Origin: Thunnus maccoyii
Taxonomy: Eukaryota > Chordata > Actinopteri > Scombriformes > Scombridae
Length of the DNA stretch: 64,000 nucleotides
Assembly (NCBI RefSeq): GCF_910596095.1
Contig: NC_056537.1
Coordinates: forward strand, 761,074 to 825,073
Direction: 5' to 3'
Positions 21,152 through 34,500 of this stretch are shown here, piece by piece. Within the stretch, counting starts at the first letter, position 1. Each line of letters starts with the position of its first letter. Under the pieces are notes generated by a model. The model did not search any database. It had not been told where the DNA came from and saw only the letters and a list, made by a program, of their open reading frames with translations. The position numbers and the translations under genes were made by a program.

Positions 21152-22433
21152 CTGGGCCCATATTTATCAAGCGTCTCAGAATCACACTGAGAGTTAACGA
21201 GGACTAAAACTAATTAATGAAGCAGAAGAGAATTTACTGTGACTGTCAGCAGGAGAAGGATTACTCCTGGGAGAGAGTGAGACGTCGCTGTTTTACCACA
21301 GTCAGAGCAGCAAAGTAGAAATAATGATGACGTGTTGTAGTTTTCTCACAGTCTCAGCTGGAAATATGAAACAGTGGTAATTTGGTAAATTATGTGTATA
21401 GGCAGGTAACCAGGCAGGTAACTTACCAAGGTTATGGAACAAAACTATGATGCCAAAATTCATTATAAGATGATATTTACAAAGTGTAAAGAAAGCCTGA
21501 GAGATAAATGTAGCCTATATGTTAATGAAGATAACAGGTAATTAGACTCAGCTGTGTGAAATGATCTTGGTTCAGCCACATGGTTTCACAGCCTGTAATA
21601 GTGCTGCATCTTGCACATATTGCACATACACATGTTGCAAACCCTCTCCATGAAGAACATCTTCTCTTCCACTGTCCAATTCCTCTTTCAACTACTCCCC
21701 AAGTTAACTTGTGTTCTCTACATGAAGGTAAATACAGCGTAACAATAGAAACATATATTGTTCAGGTGCATCCTCCTCTCTCAAATATTAGGCTGTAGCT
21801 CTGCTGTTATTTGAAGGAGCCTCAATAAAAAATAAGCCTATAAAATATTTGAGCTGTTGTAATGAAGTTGAGATATCCTTCATTATGCAGCTGACATGAT
21901 TGTGTGTAAATCAAAGTTTTAGTGGGCTGTAACTGAGGACCCTCGTCATGCTCATTATCTTTATGACGTGCATTAAGCCAGATCAAAGTTTGATTCATGA
22001 CTTTCATCATTGTTGCTTCTGACAGAATCGTCACTGTTGCACAGCTGCATTTTCCCCGTTACCATAAAGTGTAACATTGTGAGGACGTTCTGTATTTATT
22101 TAAATGATGTTCTGTAGAAACATCATGTGTTCTCCTCTGCATCACACACAAAGTCAGTCTCACTAATGATTCTGTTTTAGTCCAAACAATTTTTTAATAA
22201 GCTCAGTGTCATCAAGCGTTCCCAAAACATCTCTCCTCTCAGGGAATATCTCTGCCTGAACTCCATCTCCTGCAGCTCCTAAATATTGGCAGAGATAGGA
22301 ATCATTTACCAAGTTTGGAAAGTTGATAAAAGGCTTTTTCTCCTAAAAGTAGAAGCAGAGATGCGTCACTCTGATCATTTTTGGCCAGTTAGGAGTGATT
22401 TCCTGCTCTGAGACGCTTGATAAATACAGGTCC
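21152..22433. mobile_element. Non-autonomous DNA transposon with TTTATCAAGCGTCTCAGA ends
   Basis: The left end reads 'catatttatcaagcgtctca' and the right end in reverse complement reads 'gtatttatcaagcgtctcag', giving terminal inverted repeats of at least 22 bp about 1.28 kb apart. No transposase frame is visible. It lies immediately before a LINE remnant. Confidence 0.7.
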
Positions 22434-23830
22434 AGATGTGACAGATGTGACAGATTGGATGTCCACAAATTTCATTCAGTTAAATTGTGAAAGAATTTAT
22501 CATTGGTCCAGAAAACCTGCATGCAGGTCAAATCATATCTTGGTTCTGTGGTGAAAAACTTTGTATTTTTTGATTCCAGTCTAAGTTTTGATGATCATAT
22601 CAGCAGCTCGTCCAGTCCTGTTTTCACCATTAAAACATATTCAAATAATATCTATAAAACCAGCACAGAACACTGCTGCTGTCAGACTTTGAACTAAAAG
22701 CAGGAAAAGAGATCATATTACTCCATTTCTATCATCACTTCACTGGTTACCTGTTTGTTTTAGGATTGATTGTAAAGATTTGATTGATTACTTTTAAAGG
22801 CTCTTCATGGCTCCAGATGACATTTCAGAGTTGCTCTGTGTGTAAATATTAAAGGTATCTAGCTTTTATATGCAAACATATGATGTCACAATGAATAGTT
22901 TATATCTCATAACAATATTTAACAAGTCATTTGCATCAGGCTGTAAGTAAACACTGGTCAACAAATCAGGTGGCTTTAACAATAACTATATAATTTAAAC
23001 TTGTAGGTGAGATCATGTGATCCAGCTGTGTGATCCAGCTCTATCCAATCACATCCTTTACATCTTGTTTTCTACATTAGAGCAGCATCTTGCATGTATT
23101 GTACAACACTGCACACAGTGATAATGATGCAAACGGACTGTGGACACAACTTCATTAAAAACATGAAATGTATCTTCTCCACTGTCCAAGTCATCTCCAG
23201 CTAAACCTCCTGTTGACTTATGTGTCCTTACAGCTCTTTGAAATATATCTCTGCCATCAGCAGTTTAAAACTAATGAATCATTCAATCAATAAAGCCAGG
23301 ATTTGCATGAATGCAGCTTGTTTTTCTATAAGTTGACACTGAGTGGTGGGAAATGAATTAGTGCTGATTATCAGCACAGATAAATATGGGTCCTGGTCTT
23401 TGCTGTCAGGGCTCTGGATCAACCTGTTTGAGGAGCTCAGTCTGATAAGTCATTATCTTCCTTTAAATCACTTCTTCAAACTCATTTTATCCACTGATCT
23501 ACTGATTATTTTTGTTTTATATGCTGTACATCTTAAATATGAATCTATTGTGTGTTTTACTGGTTTATTTTCTTCTTGTATGTGTGTGTTAGTTTTGTGT
23601 AAAACATTGTGTAACATTGGTTTTGAGAAGTTTTATAGACTTGTAAAGGGAGGGTGGTGGGATGATGATGGTGGGAAACAAAGACCAAATTCTAATAAAC
23701 ATCTGTGGAAATAAATGAACTTGCAGTGTTTTTATCCTGTGTCAAACTTCAGCTTCATGTATAACATCTATTTTTATTGTAGTTATTTTTTCTGTCTTTG
23801 TTTATAAATAAACCATATTTGATTGAATCT
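22434..23830 (+). mobile_element. LINE remnant (C-terminal reverse-transcriptase region, L2/CR1-like)
   Basis: One frame from 22436 reads TDWMSTNF, VKSYLGSVVKNF and FDSSLSFDDHI, and in other frames further on gives ITPFLSSLHWLPV and a 'lwinlfeelsl'-like end. This order matches the C-terminal part of fish L2-like LINE ORF2. Frameshifts, and an apparent non-LINE stretch at about 22860-23380, show it is dead. A T-rich tail with AATAAA ends near 23815. Confidence 0.6.
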
Positions 23831-23999
23831 GTGTTCTTTGTTTTGTTTCTGTGGATCTGTTAGATGTTTTTGTCGAACCACTGGACCACCAGGACGCCAT
23901 CTGAGTTTTTGGTTACGCTTCATTTTAAAGCTTCCTTATTCTTATAATTTCATATTAATTTCTTCAAAGTTTCCAGGAAAGAATTGTCTGTGTAATTTG

Positions 24000-26190
24000 G
24001 TCTATTTATAGATTTCATTTCCACCTGAGTTCATATTTATTCATCAGTCATTTATTATTGGAAACTTTATTCTCATATGTTGAATTGTATGTTTTTCTGT
24101 AGATGAGACATGTTTGCAACAAGGAAACAGCGCCACCAAGTGACAATACAAGAAAACAGCAATCCATACAGACTTAAACCTGCAGTGTGAAACTTCTGTC
24201 TCCCCTATCTGGCAGTGAGAGTAAATAGTAGTTACCTGAATGTAACTCCAGTTAAGTACTGTTACAGCTGTAAAATGGTGGATACATTTTACTGAGCATC
24301 ACAACCCACAAAATGACTTGTTTCACTATCTGGTGCTCATGCTCTATGGCCCTTCAGCTCTGGCAAACCAATCATCAATGGTTGACGTAAAATGCATCAC
24401 TACTGGTGAACCAGCGCGGGAAACTCGCCACCAGATTAAAACTCTGTACACTGTGAAGTATATATATGTATACAGAGAGATTTATCTGGCAGTGATAGGT
24501 TTAATCAACAATGTGTGAACTTGTTTGGCTTGAATGTAGCGGACATTCATTTATAAGTAAAAGTTCTGCATTATAGGTTTAAGATGCACAACAAGGAGAA
24601 ATAAATACATGAAAAAAGATATTTTAAAAAATGTGAGGAGAGGAGAGTAAATCTAGTTAGAAATGTTCCTATTAATCATTTTGTCCATGAAATGTCAAAA
24701 AATAGAGAAAAATTAAAATTTAGGGAAATTGGTTTTACTTAACAAACACAATAAAAGAAACACACACACTAAGAAGAAAAAAGCAATCCAAGACATAGTC
24801 CACACATGGCACACATCCTTCATAAAATACACTAAACTACTACACAGCAGCGTCCAGCAGTGCTCCTGGAGTACAAAGATTCAATGTGAGAGAAGACACA
24901 ATGCAGCCCAGAAATATACACAATACCATACTTTCCACTGTGCAGCACTGACTACAGTACTGCTGTGAGTACCAGGAGTTTTTATGTGCTGCTGTGTGTT
25001 ATAGAGAGCGATGGCTGATGGGATAAAGGAATTCCTCGCTCTGTTACTGTTGCAGCTGGAGGCCTGAAGACGTGGGCCTGATGGGAGGGGCTGAAGCTCA
25101 CTGAACAGGGTGTTGTGGGTGAAGCAGCAGGTTTTCAGTCTTTGAGTGTAGAGATGGGAGGTTCGACTCTTTTTACTGACTCGACAGTCAGTTGCCCAGA
25201 GCCTGGAGAATCCCCCACTGCTGAACAAACACTCGTCTACTGATTATAGCCGACAACTCGGCCCTGACTGGTACAAATAAATAAACCCCATGAAATATGT
25301 CTCTTGGAGAATGTTGGTGATTTGAATAGGGGTGATAGTCAATATATTACACTGTTGAATTTCTTGATTGATCAATCAGAATTGAGTCATAGTAAACTAC
25401 TAAAAAAGGAAATATTAAAATTGATGGACGGTTATTGACTGTGGTGTTGAGCTTGTTGGTGAGTGAATGATTCATGCAGCCCAAGTTAGACCTTCATCTC
25501 TGGGCTGGGAGAGCGAGTACTGAGCTGAAACAAGCACCAAAGTGGTTGCTTTTCTCACACGGCTGGTTAATACAGTAATTAACTCGATACATCTCCACAA
25601 ATACAGTTAATGTAAGAGTTGCACAATAGTGACACATTGTCTCGCCTCGTCTTCACAGTTCACACCAGCTAGTTAGCAGGTAGGAGGGGCGAGTCAGTGA
25701 ATGAGACCCTGGAGATGAGGACTCGTCATTCCCGAGTCAGTAAGAAGAGTCATTCGTTTCAAATGATTCGTCATGACTTGCACATCACTGTTTGAGAGGG
25801 TTTGGTAGATGTCAGTGAGGCTGTCTTGGTGTTGTTTATTTTTCCAGCAATACTCACAATTTTACTGAGCAAGTCCTCTGTGCAGCATCAGCTTTACCAA
25901 TATGTTTGGACTTCTTGGGTCATACTTTATAACACCTGACCTACACACAGCTGATCAGGGTTTGAATTTCTCTCCAACGGTGTGTAGGTCTCATTCTGCC
26001 CTCTGTGAAACAAGACAGCATCATTCAGTCATAGTTGCTGTTCAGTATTTTATTCATTAAATAAATAAAGCTTATAAACCTTACATGGCCTCCTCTGTCA
26101 AAAAAAAAATGATTGGACCCATAAGTCAAATGTTTGACTTCCTTCTGGAATATTAAACAAACAAAAATGAGCTGACTGGCCTCAGGGGTG
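24000..26190. other. Stretch without a recognisable gene
   Basis: No open frame with a recognisable domain was found on either strand. A 115-codon minus-strand frame at 24881-25228 has no familiar motif. The composition is AT-rich intergenic. Confidence 0.45.
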
Positions 26191-26196
26191 ATTTAG

Positions 26197-26495
26197 ATAA
26201 TTGGTTCTTAAAGTGGGGTTTGGGGACCCCCAGGGGTCCTTGGGGATATCCATAAAAATGGAGAGTAGTTTAATTTTACCAATATTCTATTCATTAGAAG
26301 TTAGCACGATGTATAAGTATGACTATTCTGATCAGAGGTTTCGCTTTCTCCACAGTTATCTCCCCACCTACAGTACAGACAGTGGCTGGCTCCTCAGAGG
26401 GTCCACAAAAAACATCTGATCAAATGAGAGTCCACGGCTTGTTGGATATCAGTTTGGGGGTCTTTGACATGAAAAGGTTTGAGAACCAATTGTCT
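26197..26495. mobile_element. ~300-bp MITE with ATTGGTTCT / AGAACCAAT ends (hAT-like)
   Basis: The left end 'ataattggttcttaaagtgg' and right end 'ggtttgagaaccaattgtct' are inverted repeats. The left side continues with 'ggggacccccaggggtcc', a phrase common to hAT-type MITEs of vertebrates. No transposase is present. Confidence 0.55.
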
Positions 26496-26499
26496 AAGT

Positions 26500-27870
26500 A
26501 CCAATTGTTCAACTGTCAACTGAAGGACTGATTAAGAATAAGCATCACGCTATAATATTCAATAAACAGCATCCAATTCTATTTCATAAATATGAATAAT
26601 AACCGTATTAAACTAAATTGCCAAAATCAAAATGTATCCAGAGTGCTTATTCTGTTGTTTATAGCTATAATTAAACGTACAGTTATCCTATTGCCTTAGC
26701 AAGTGTCCAAATGTCCCAGTCATAAGTTTGTGTTTTTAATCTTTATTTGTAAAACATCCCACTCATAAAGGCTGAAGTGTCCCCGTTACCATGACTACCG
26801 TCACAGTAAACTAATGTTAGCTATGCAGTCAATTTAACCCAGGTTGTAGCTGTTAGCTATGAACAATATGTTAGCCCGCTAGCTCAGTATAACCAACACT
26901 AACGGCAGATTAGCACTGATTAAAATACATTTCTAGCCAAAAGAAAGACATGACAGTAATTTTACAGAACTTGCTAACACACAATATATGTACCTCATGT
27001 TTAGAGTGTGTGGTTTTTTTGTATTTATGTTTTTTGTGTGTGTATGTACGTACAAACCAGCCCTCCAGTAAAAACATTTGTCCCCCTGATAAAAGCTGAA
27101 GTTCTGACTTTCATAGTTTACATCAAAACTTTGACGTCATGTTTCATGAATCTGCTGCAGAACAAAATGAATCCAGTGATCAGCTTGTTTCAAAGCATTA
27201 AAACCCTGCTGTCAGCTGCTGTTTAAACTCTGCATGTTGCTGATATTAAGTCTAATAAACCTACAGATTTTAATTCCACAACTTCAGCCTGTTGGACCAG
27301 AAACTCATCAGTTCCTCACAAACATAAATGATGTGTTGATTGACAAGCTGCTGCTGTTCATCATGTGGAGAACTAATAAAGTTTGTCTGTAGTCTCACAG
27401 TGACACACAGAACATGTATTCATGTGGGAGTCATGTGTAGACAAAAGGATTGAATAAGCTGTTAGGAACATGACATCAGATGCTAAACACTGTTAGAAAT
27501 CTATTTTATTCTGACAGTTGTTTCTGATTGGTTACCTGCAGCCTGTTGTTATTGTTTTTATCTCAGTGTGTCTGATTGACAAATGAGTTGTTGTGTTTGT
27601 GTGTAAATTGAGCTGCTGTGTTGGTAAAGTTGTGTTGAATCTTGCAGGGATCCAATCAGAAAAATCTGTAAATTATTAAAATATAAACTAAACATTTATT
27701 AGTTGAACATACAGAACGTTAGAGTAAAGCGACTGGAAGCTTCTTAGTGAAACAGTCTCAGTGCTGGTAACTTCATGCATGTAAATACTCCTTCATACTT
27801 TATAATGTTATCACCAGATGAGTCACATGGACTCTGACCTCCTGGGTGCAGCTGATTGGCTGTAACCAGG
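26500..27870. other. Intergenic DNA upstream of the FAM3 gene
   Basis: Nothing recognisable was found. A more GC-rich patch at about 27840-27970 ending in a GTGAGA donor is the likely promoter and noncoding first exon of the FAM3-family gene. Confidence 0.4.
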
Positions 27871-28708
27871 TGATCAGGCTGAGCGAGGCAGAACAGGATC
27901 AACTTGTTTGTCTGAACGCCTCCCGGGACTCGACAGAGTCATCGAGCCGGGACGTCAGAGACATGCTCACAGTGAGAATCGGTCAGTTTATTTAACATTC
28001 ACTAAGCTTTATTCATAATGATCTCATTTCTCAGGTCAGGTGTAGTTCAGACGTGCAGCTCTGTGTTTAATCACAGAAGCTTGTATGTAAACAGATTTAG
28101 TTTCTGCTGAGGAGCTGTGATTCTCACCTCGTGTACCTGCACAGGTGTTTGTGCTTATCTAGGCTGACTGGACCTCTTTTAAGGTACTTTTTAGTTTTTA
28201 CTCAGCTAAACTTTTTCTGCTTCTATAGAGCTGATCATTCAATTAGTCAATCCATATATCAGTAATTTAATAGTTTGAGTGATTTTCAAAAGCAAAAGAT
28301 TTTCTTTTCTCAGTTTTACAGAAACAAACTGAATCTTTGTGTTTTGGACTTTAAGTCTGTCTGAACAACTAATCTGATTGCATCACTTTCAGCTCTGTGA
28401 AACTGTGATGTGGCATTTTTATCTCCTGACATCTCATAGACAAAATTATTGATTGAGAAAATAATTTGCAAATTAATCAGAAGTAGAAATTAATCTTTAG
28501 TTGCTACCAAAATGTTTGTATTCTTCCAGCTCTGAGAATGCTTGTGTTGTTGTAGCTGTTTGGAAAAACTGACTGTTGACTTCAGTAACTTCTGTACTGA
28601 CCAAAATACCTGAAAACACTGTGAGTGAAGCAGAAGCAGATTGAAACTGTTACTGTCCTATATCTCATAATTATTGTTTATTTTATTTATTTTACAGGAA
28701 ATACAAAA

Positions 28709-31509
28709 ATGGCAAGACGACAAAACTACAGAAGTAAGTTTCCATCCCGTCTGACGGATTCTGTGTGTGTGTGTGTGTGTGTGTGTACTTTATGACGGTG
28801 GTTACTTCCTTATTACATACATACATATCTGGGTGTTGCTGATAATTCCTTCCAGTCATTCTGAAATGTTTTCTTTGTTTCAGCCACCACAAACTTCCAC
28901 CTTCATTCATGTTTGAACAGTGAAACATTCGATGGAAGTTTGATCTACAGTCTGTCTATAAATCAGTCAGGTTTCCATAGTAACAGTAATATAATCATTC
29001 CTCCTGTTCATACTGGATATTAAAAGATCCTTCAAATGTGTTTTCAATGTTAGTGATGGAGGATAAAATCCACAGTGTGTCCACACAGTCATTTAAAAGT
29101 CTGTGTGAAGCTTCTATTCAGCTTCAGCAGTCTGAGTTAGTCATATCAAGTGGATATCTGACACATTTACAGTCTTTTTAGCATCAAATTTCCTCTTTGT
29201 GTTTCCTCGGACAGTGTTTCCCTGTTGAGCTGCAGGTGGAAGTATAGTAACAAAAAGAGGAACTTTGGCACTAAAAAGACTGTAACGTTGAAAGATATCT
29301 ACTTGATTTGACTCATTTGGACACTGAAGCTTCATATTAGCTTCAGATAAACTTTAAATACATTTTTACACAGAAGGAGGACTGTGGATTTTGTCCTCCA
29401 TCACTTCCATTGTAAGGTTTATAGATAAGTGAAACTGTCCTTTAATGACATATTCTTATATTTATGTTTCCAGTTATTATAGAACTATAGATGTTTAAAT
29501 GAACATTTTCTTCATACAATTCAAACATCCCATCATTTAGTGCATTTGCATCTCAACATTCTCTCATATATGTTTAAATATAAACTTCATGGAATAGAGG
29601 CATCATGTAAAAGAATACAACAAGCAAGAAAAAACTAAAGTAACGGTAAAAAATAATAATAATAAAAAGAAAGATAATACACAAGAGATAATTTTCTGTA
29701 TTCTGGCTCTTTGTTTTTGACAGAGCTAATATCCGTAGTGACCGTATATCTATAAAAATGTCCATTGTCAGCTGTATTTTAGCTGTGACATAATAAACAC
29801 CCCAAATTTTCTTTATGAACATTTTAAGGACCTCTCGTTCATGTCAGCTTAAAGATGAAAATGTCTTCAGGTTCAGATCGTTTCTGTCACAACCAAGAAC
29901 ACAACTGAACGAGGAGCAACATAACGCCATCAGGCTGGTTATTAGATTTACAAAATTAGACACCAAATACAAAATGACACAAAGTGAAGAACTGAGATGA
30001 GCAACAGAGGAACAGAACTGCAGGTGGAAACGAATCAAAGAAACAAATACAACAAAAGTGTCACAGCTGTTGCTGGTTAATCAAAAGAAAAGAAAACCTG
30101 TCTGATGGCACTGACTTGATCTGCTGAAAACAAAACACGACAGACGGTTACAACCTGGACCAGTCCCAGAGCTGCTAAACCAGCGTCTCAGTGAGACACC
30201 AGTGAACACCAGCGTTAACTATTATTATTCATCTAACAGTCACAAGTTCACACCTGAGCCCTGATCAACACACACAAAGCAAACAGTTAACTAAACAAAA
30301 CCTCTGTCAAACTAATCCAAAGCAAATAATATTAAACCCAATAAAGCCAGCTGGACTTTTGTGCTTTACAAGTTAGTTTACATTATTGTCTCACTCATGT
30401 TACCTGTTTCTGTCTCTCAGGGGTTTTGCAGTGCGTGTTGGTGTTGGTGCCAGCGGTTATTTTTATCACTGTCATGCTGCAGAAATACAGCAACCCGTTC
30501 ACAGGTAGGAACATTTAACAGATAATGTGAACAACTAAGACTTTGATCAGTGTTTTATTTTAAAGGCTGCACTTTGTAATTGTTACAGCATTATTTAAAT
30601 GATCTGATGGCATACTGTAGCTTCATGTTTCTAGGAGTTGGGACCATCTTGATTAAACTGTTGTGGAGGGGCAGCTATTGGTTAATAATCAATATGTTAA
30701 CAGATTTATCATTTCACTCATCAGACTCATGATGGGCTGTTATTTTTATTTTATTTTTTTAATAAGGATGCAGCAGAACCAGAGATATTGTCTTATTTTA
30801 TTCCACACATTCTCCTTCTTTGTCAAATCTGCCGCCTACATTACCCACAATGCACCTGGACCTCTGACAGTTGGATGGGAAATTGACTTTTTTTCACAGA
30901 AGTCGTTTTAAGAAGTGACAGTAGGAAAAGCACAGGTGCAGATAATAAAACATCCTCGTAAAGCAGCTGCTGGCTTGTTGTCAGACTAACGTGGTTTATG
31001 GGGACACTGAATAGAACAGAGACCATGTTGATGTTATTATTAATAACTGAGGTTTTCCTACTATAGACTATTGATAAGTCAAAATGTCTGCTGTGAAAAA
31101 GCCTTTTATGGTGTGTGATGCTAGTAGCTGTTAGCCTCCAGCAGACGTCTGCTAACATCACTTCTCTCTACCTGCACGGCCCCAGATAACAGGAACACTT
31201 TGTTTTATTTCCAGGACTTTTTGTCAATAATCTCCTAACAGCAGCTTTTCATCCTCAGACGTCTTTGAAAGGGTCGGGTAATTTTGTTAATATGCAAATT
31301 ATAACACAAACTAATTTCTGTCAGTTAAATTGTTAAGAGTCTAATTTATTAAGATTTCTTTTATAAATTAACAACCATGAATCCAAATATAATGAGTGTG
31401 TATTTACCAACTAAACCAACTAAACGCTATTTTCTGTTTTCTCTTATAATTTGTATCAAACTGCACCAAACTGTAAAAATGTCACAGAAATTAACTGCTA
31501 AATACCTGC

Positions 31510-31559
<50 letters not shown>

Positions 31560-34500
31560 CGATGATGATGATGATGATGATGATGGTGGTGATTGATAAG
31601 TGGACGGCTGGTTCAGTATGTGAGGACGTTTTTATTCGTATTTCTATGTTTTAATTCTTGTTTCAAGCTGATGTCAGTCTGACTTTTCTATAAAAGAAAC
31701 AAACATTTCAGGTCGACTGAGCTTTTTATCAGTTTGTGGTTTTATTTATTGTTTGTTTTGAGGATCTGATTATTTTTAAGATTTCTAAATGTATGGAGTA
31801 TATCCTTTTTTTTAGTACTTTGTTTAGTTCTTCTAGTTTTGTGTTTGGTTTATTTGTTCCCTGTGTTAGAGAAAGTGCAGCACTGAGCGTGAATATGAGC
31901 TGAAGGTGGAAGCAGACAAACTGGTCTCACTTCAGTCGCAGCTCAATCTCACTTTTTAACAGCTTTTGCCAAGAAATCTGTCCAGGAGATCCTGTAGAAC
32001 CGGTTTTATGTTGAGAATATTTCCAACTCCTGATTTCTGTCACTGTAATCAGAAGAAATAAACACATGATGCTGTAAAAGAAACGTAACGTTAGCACCAA
32101 GCTAACAGAGATCACTTTATTTAATATGTTAATATGTTTAATATAGAACTGCAGCTACAGACATCAGAGACTCGAGCTTCTTTACAGACATGGAGGCTTG
32201 TTTACATCCACCTACAGCCTGCATTCATGCACTATAGACGCCTCTGGTATTATATACACACTAACAATCACTGTGTTAAAGTTGGATCTGTTACTGTGAA
32301 CCAGCGTTACACACAACAAGCTTTAGCTAAACACTGTCACAGATTTATTGTTTCTTGTACAAAACGATGTGCAGATGAGATCCAACAGATACACAAGTTA
32401 TTAACAATCGATAACAAACCCTGACATGTCAGTTTGATAAGATAAGTGGCTCAGAACACCATTAACACAGTATTGTGTCGGTGCCGTATTCACCCAAACT
32501 GGGATAAAGGTGAACCCAGTGATTTTTAGTGTGTGGGTCAGCAGGTGTGGTACCAGCATGCACCTGGGCGGCGAGTCTTCTCATATCTCTGCAGAGCGTC
32601 AGGAACCTTTTTATTGCAGTTTATTTCTGCACAAACAGAAGCTACAGTGATATAAAAGACAGATGTTTGGTGGAATATCCCTTTAACTCTGTCAGTACGT
32701 GTTTGTTCATCCTGTCAATAAAACTCTGACTGTTGTTCCAGCTGAATGGACTCGTGCGTTATCTGGAGGTTTGGACGCCTCCAGGACCAGAGCGCCCTCC
32801 AAACAGTCAGGTGAGAGATCGATAACACACCTGATCAGCTGCTCAGGATCAATCCGTCCGACTCATCTGATGGGATCCGTTAATGTTCTGTACTTCCTGT
32901 CCAGTTGGATCCTGTTCTCCAAAGAGAGAGTGTCCAGAGGATCACTTCAGCTTCTTCATCCAGAGCGGCGCCGCCAACGTCGTGGGTCCAAAGATCTGCG
33001 TGGAGAACAATCTGTGAGCAGCTTCTTCTTTCTTCACACACTTCCTGCTTTCATCCGACTCATAATAAATCCGACTCATTTTAAAATTCTCTCAAATTTA
33101 TGGAAATTCACAGTTTTAATATTAAAGACGTGCTGCTGACGTGTTGTTGACATTACACAAACCTCCCTCAGGGCTCTGGGAACAGTGAAGAACAACGCTG
33201 GTTTTGGGATCAACATCGTTATTATAAACGGTGAGTGTTGAACCAGTGAGCTGCTGCATCTTCCTGCATGATAAACTGGTTTCAGGAACATTTACACGTT
33301 TCTGTCTAACAGGGAAAACAGGAGAAGTCATGAAGACCGATCACTTTAACATGTACAGCGGCGGTAAGAAGCATCTTGTATTTTAATTGATATGTTTCAG
33401 CTGCAGTGATGGTTTGATTTAAACATTAAACACATGTTTGTCCTGCAGATGTGGAACCTCTCATCGAACTCCTGAAGAGCATCGAGAAAGGTTCTATTGT
33501 TCTGATGGCGTCTTATGACGAACCTTCATCAAAGTAAATATAATCTCTCTTCTCCAAACTGCTATTAAAGGACGAGTTCACAGTTTTTCACGTCTGTCTA
33601 TAACCAGCAGTCAGGTTTCCATAGTAACAGTAATGTAATCATTCCTCCTGTTCATACTGGATATTAAAAGATCCTTCAAATGTGCTTTCAATGGAAGTGA
33701 TGGAGGATAAAATCCACAGTGTGTCCACACAGTCATTTAAAAGTCTGTGTGAAGCTTCTATTCATCTTCAGCAGTCTGAGTTAGTCATATCAAGTGGATA
33801 TCTGACACATTTACAGTCTTTTTAGCATCAAATTCCCTCTTTGTGTTTCCTCGGACAGTGTTTCCCTGTTGAGCTGCAGGTGGAAGTATAGTAACAAAAA
33901 GAGGAACTTTGGCACTAAAAAGACTGTAACGTTGAAAGATATCTACTTGATTTGACTCATTTGGACGCTGAAGCTTCATATTAGCTTCAGATAAACTTTA
34001 AATCCATTTTGTCCTCCATCACTTCCATTGTAAGGTCATTATGAAGGGATCTTCTAATGGTCGGTATGAACAGGAGGAATGATTACAGCAAGAAACACAG
34101 GTTTCACTGATCATTTGCTGACTGACTGTTGGTTTAAGACAGATTCTGCTAATAAAGCTCTAAGAAGATTCAAACTTCCTGCTAACTACGTTTGAATCAG
34201 AGTTCATAAAGCTCTCGCCGAACAAACAAACCAGTTGTGAGTTTATGTTTTGTGAAGTAAAAATGGTGAAACATTGAAACAGAAGATTAGTCTTATTTGG
34301 TCATTAAAGTTTATTTTCAAGCCAGGTGTGATCTGGAAGTATTTTCTGATTGGTTCCCTGCACAGTTGAACAGCCCAGAAGCCCCGCCCCCGCTGTGGTG
34401 TGATGGTGTTTATATCAAATAGCCCCTCAGACTCGGAGCTGAGCGGCTCGCTGTTCACTGTTTTATTCAAAGCTTATTAATATTAAACATGTCATGTGTC

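Noticed and set aside
20924-21190. An 88-codon frame with LDPDDPSEPESGSG as a gene
   Set aside because: The motif is suggestive of NLR linker sequence, but no donor, downstream exon or domain was found. It is kept only as a remark on the stretch.
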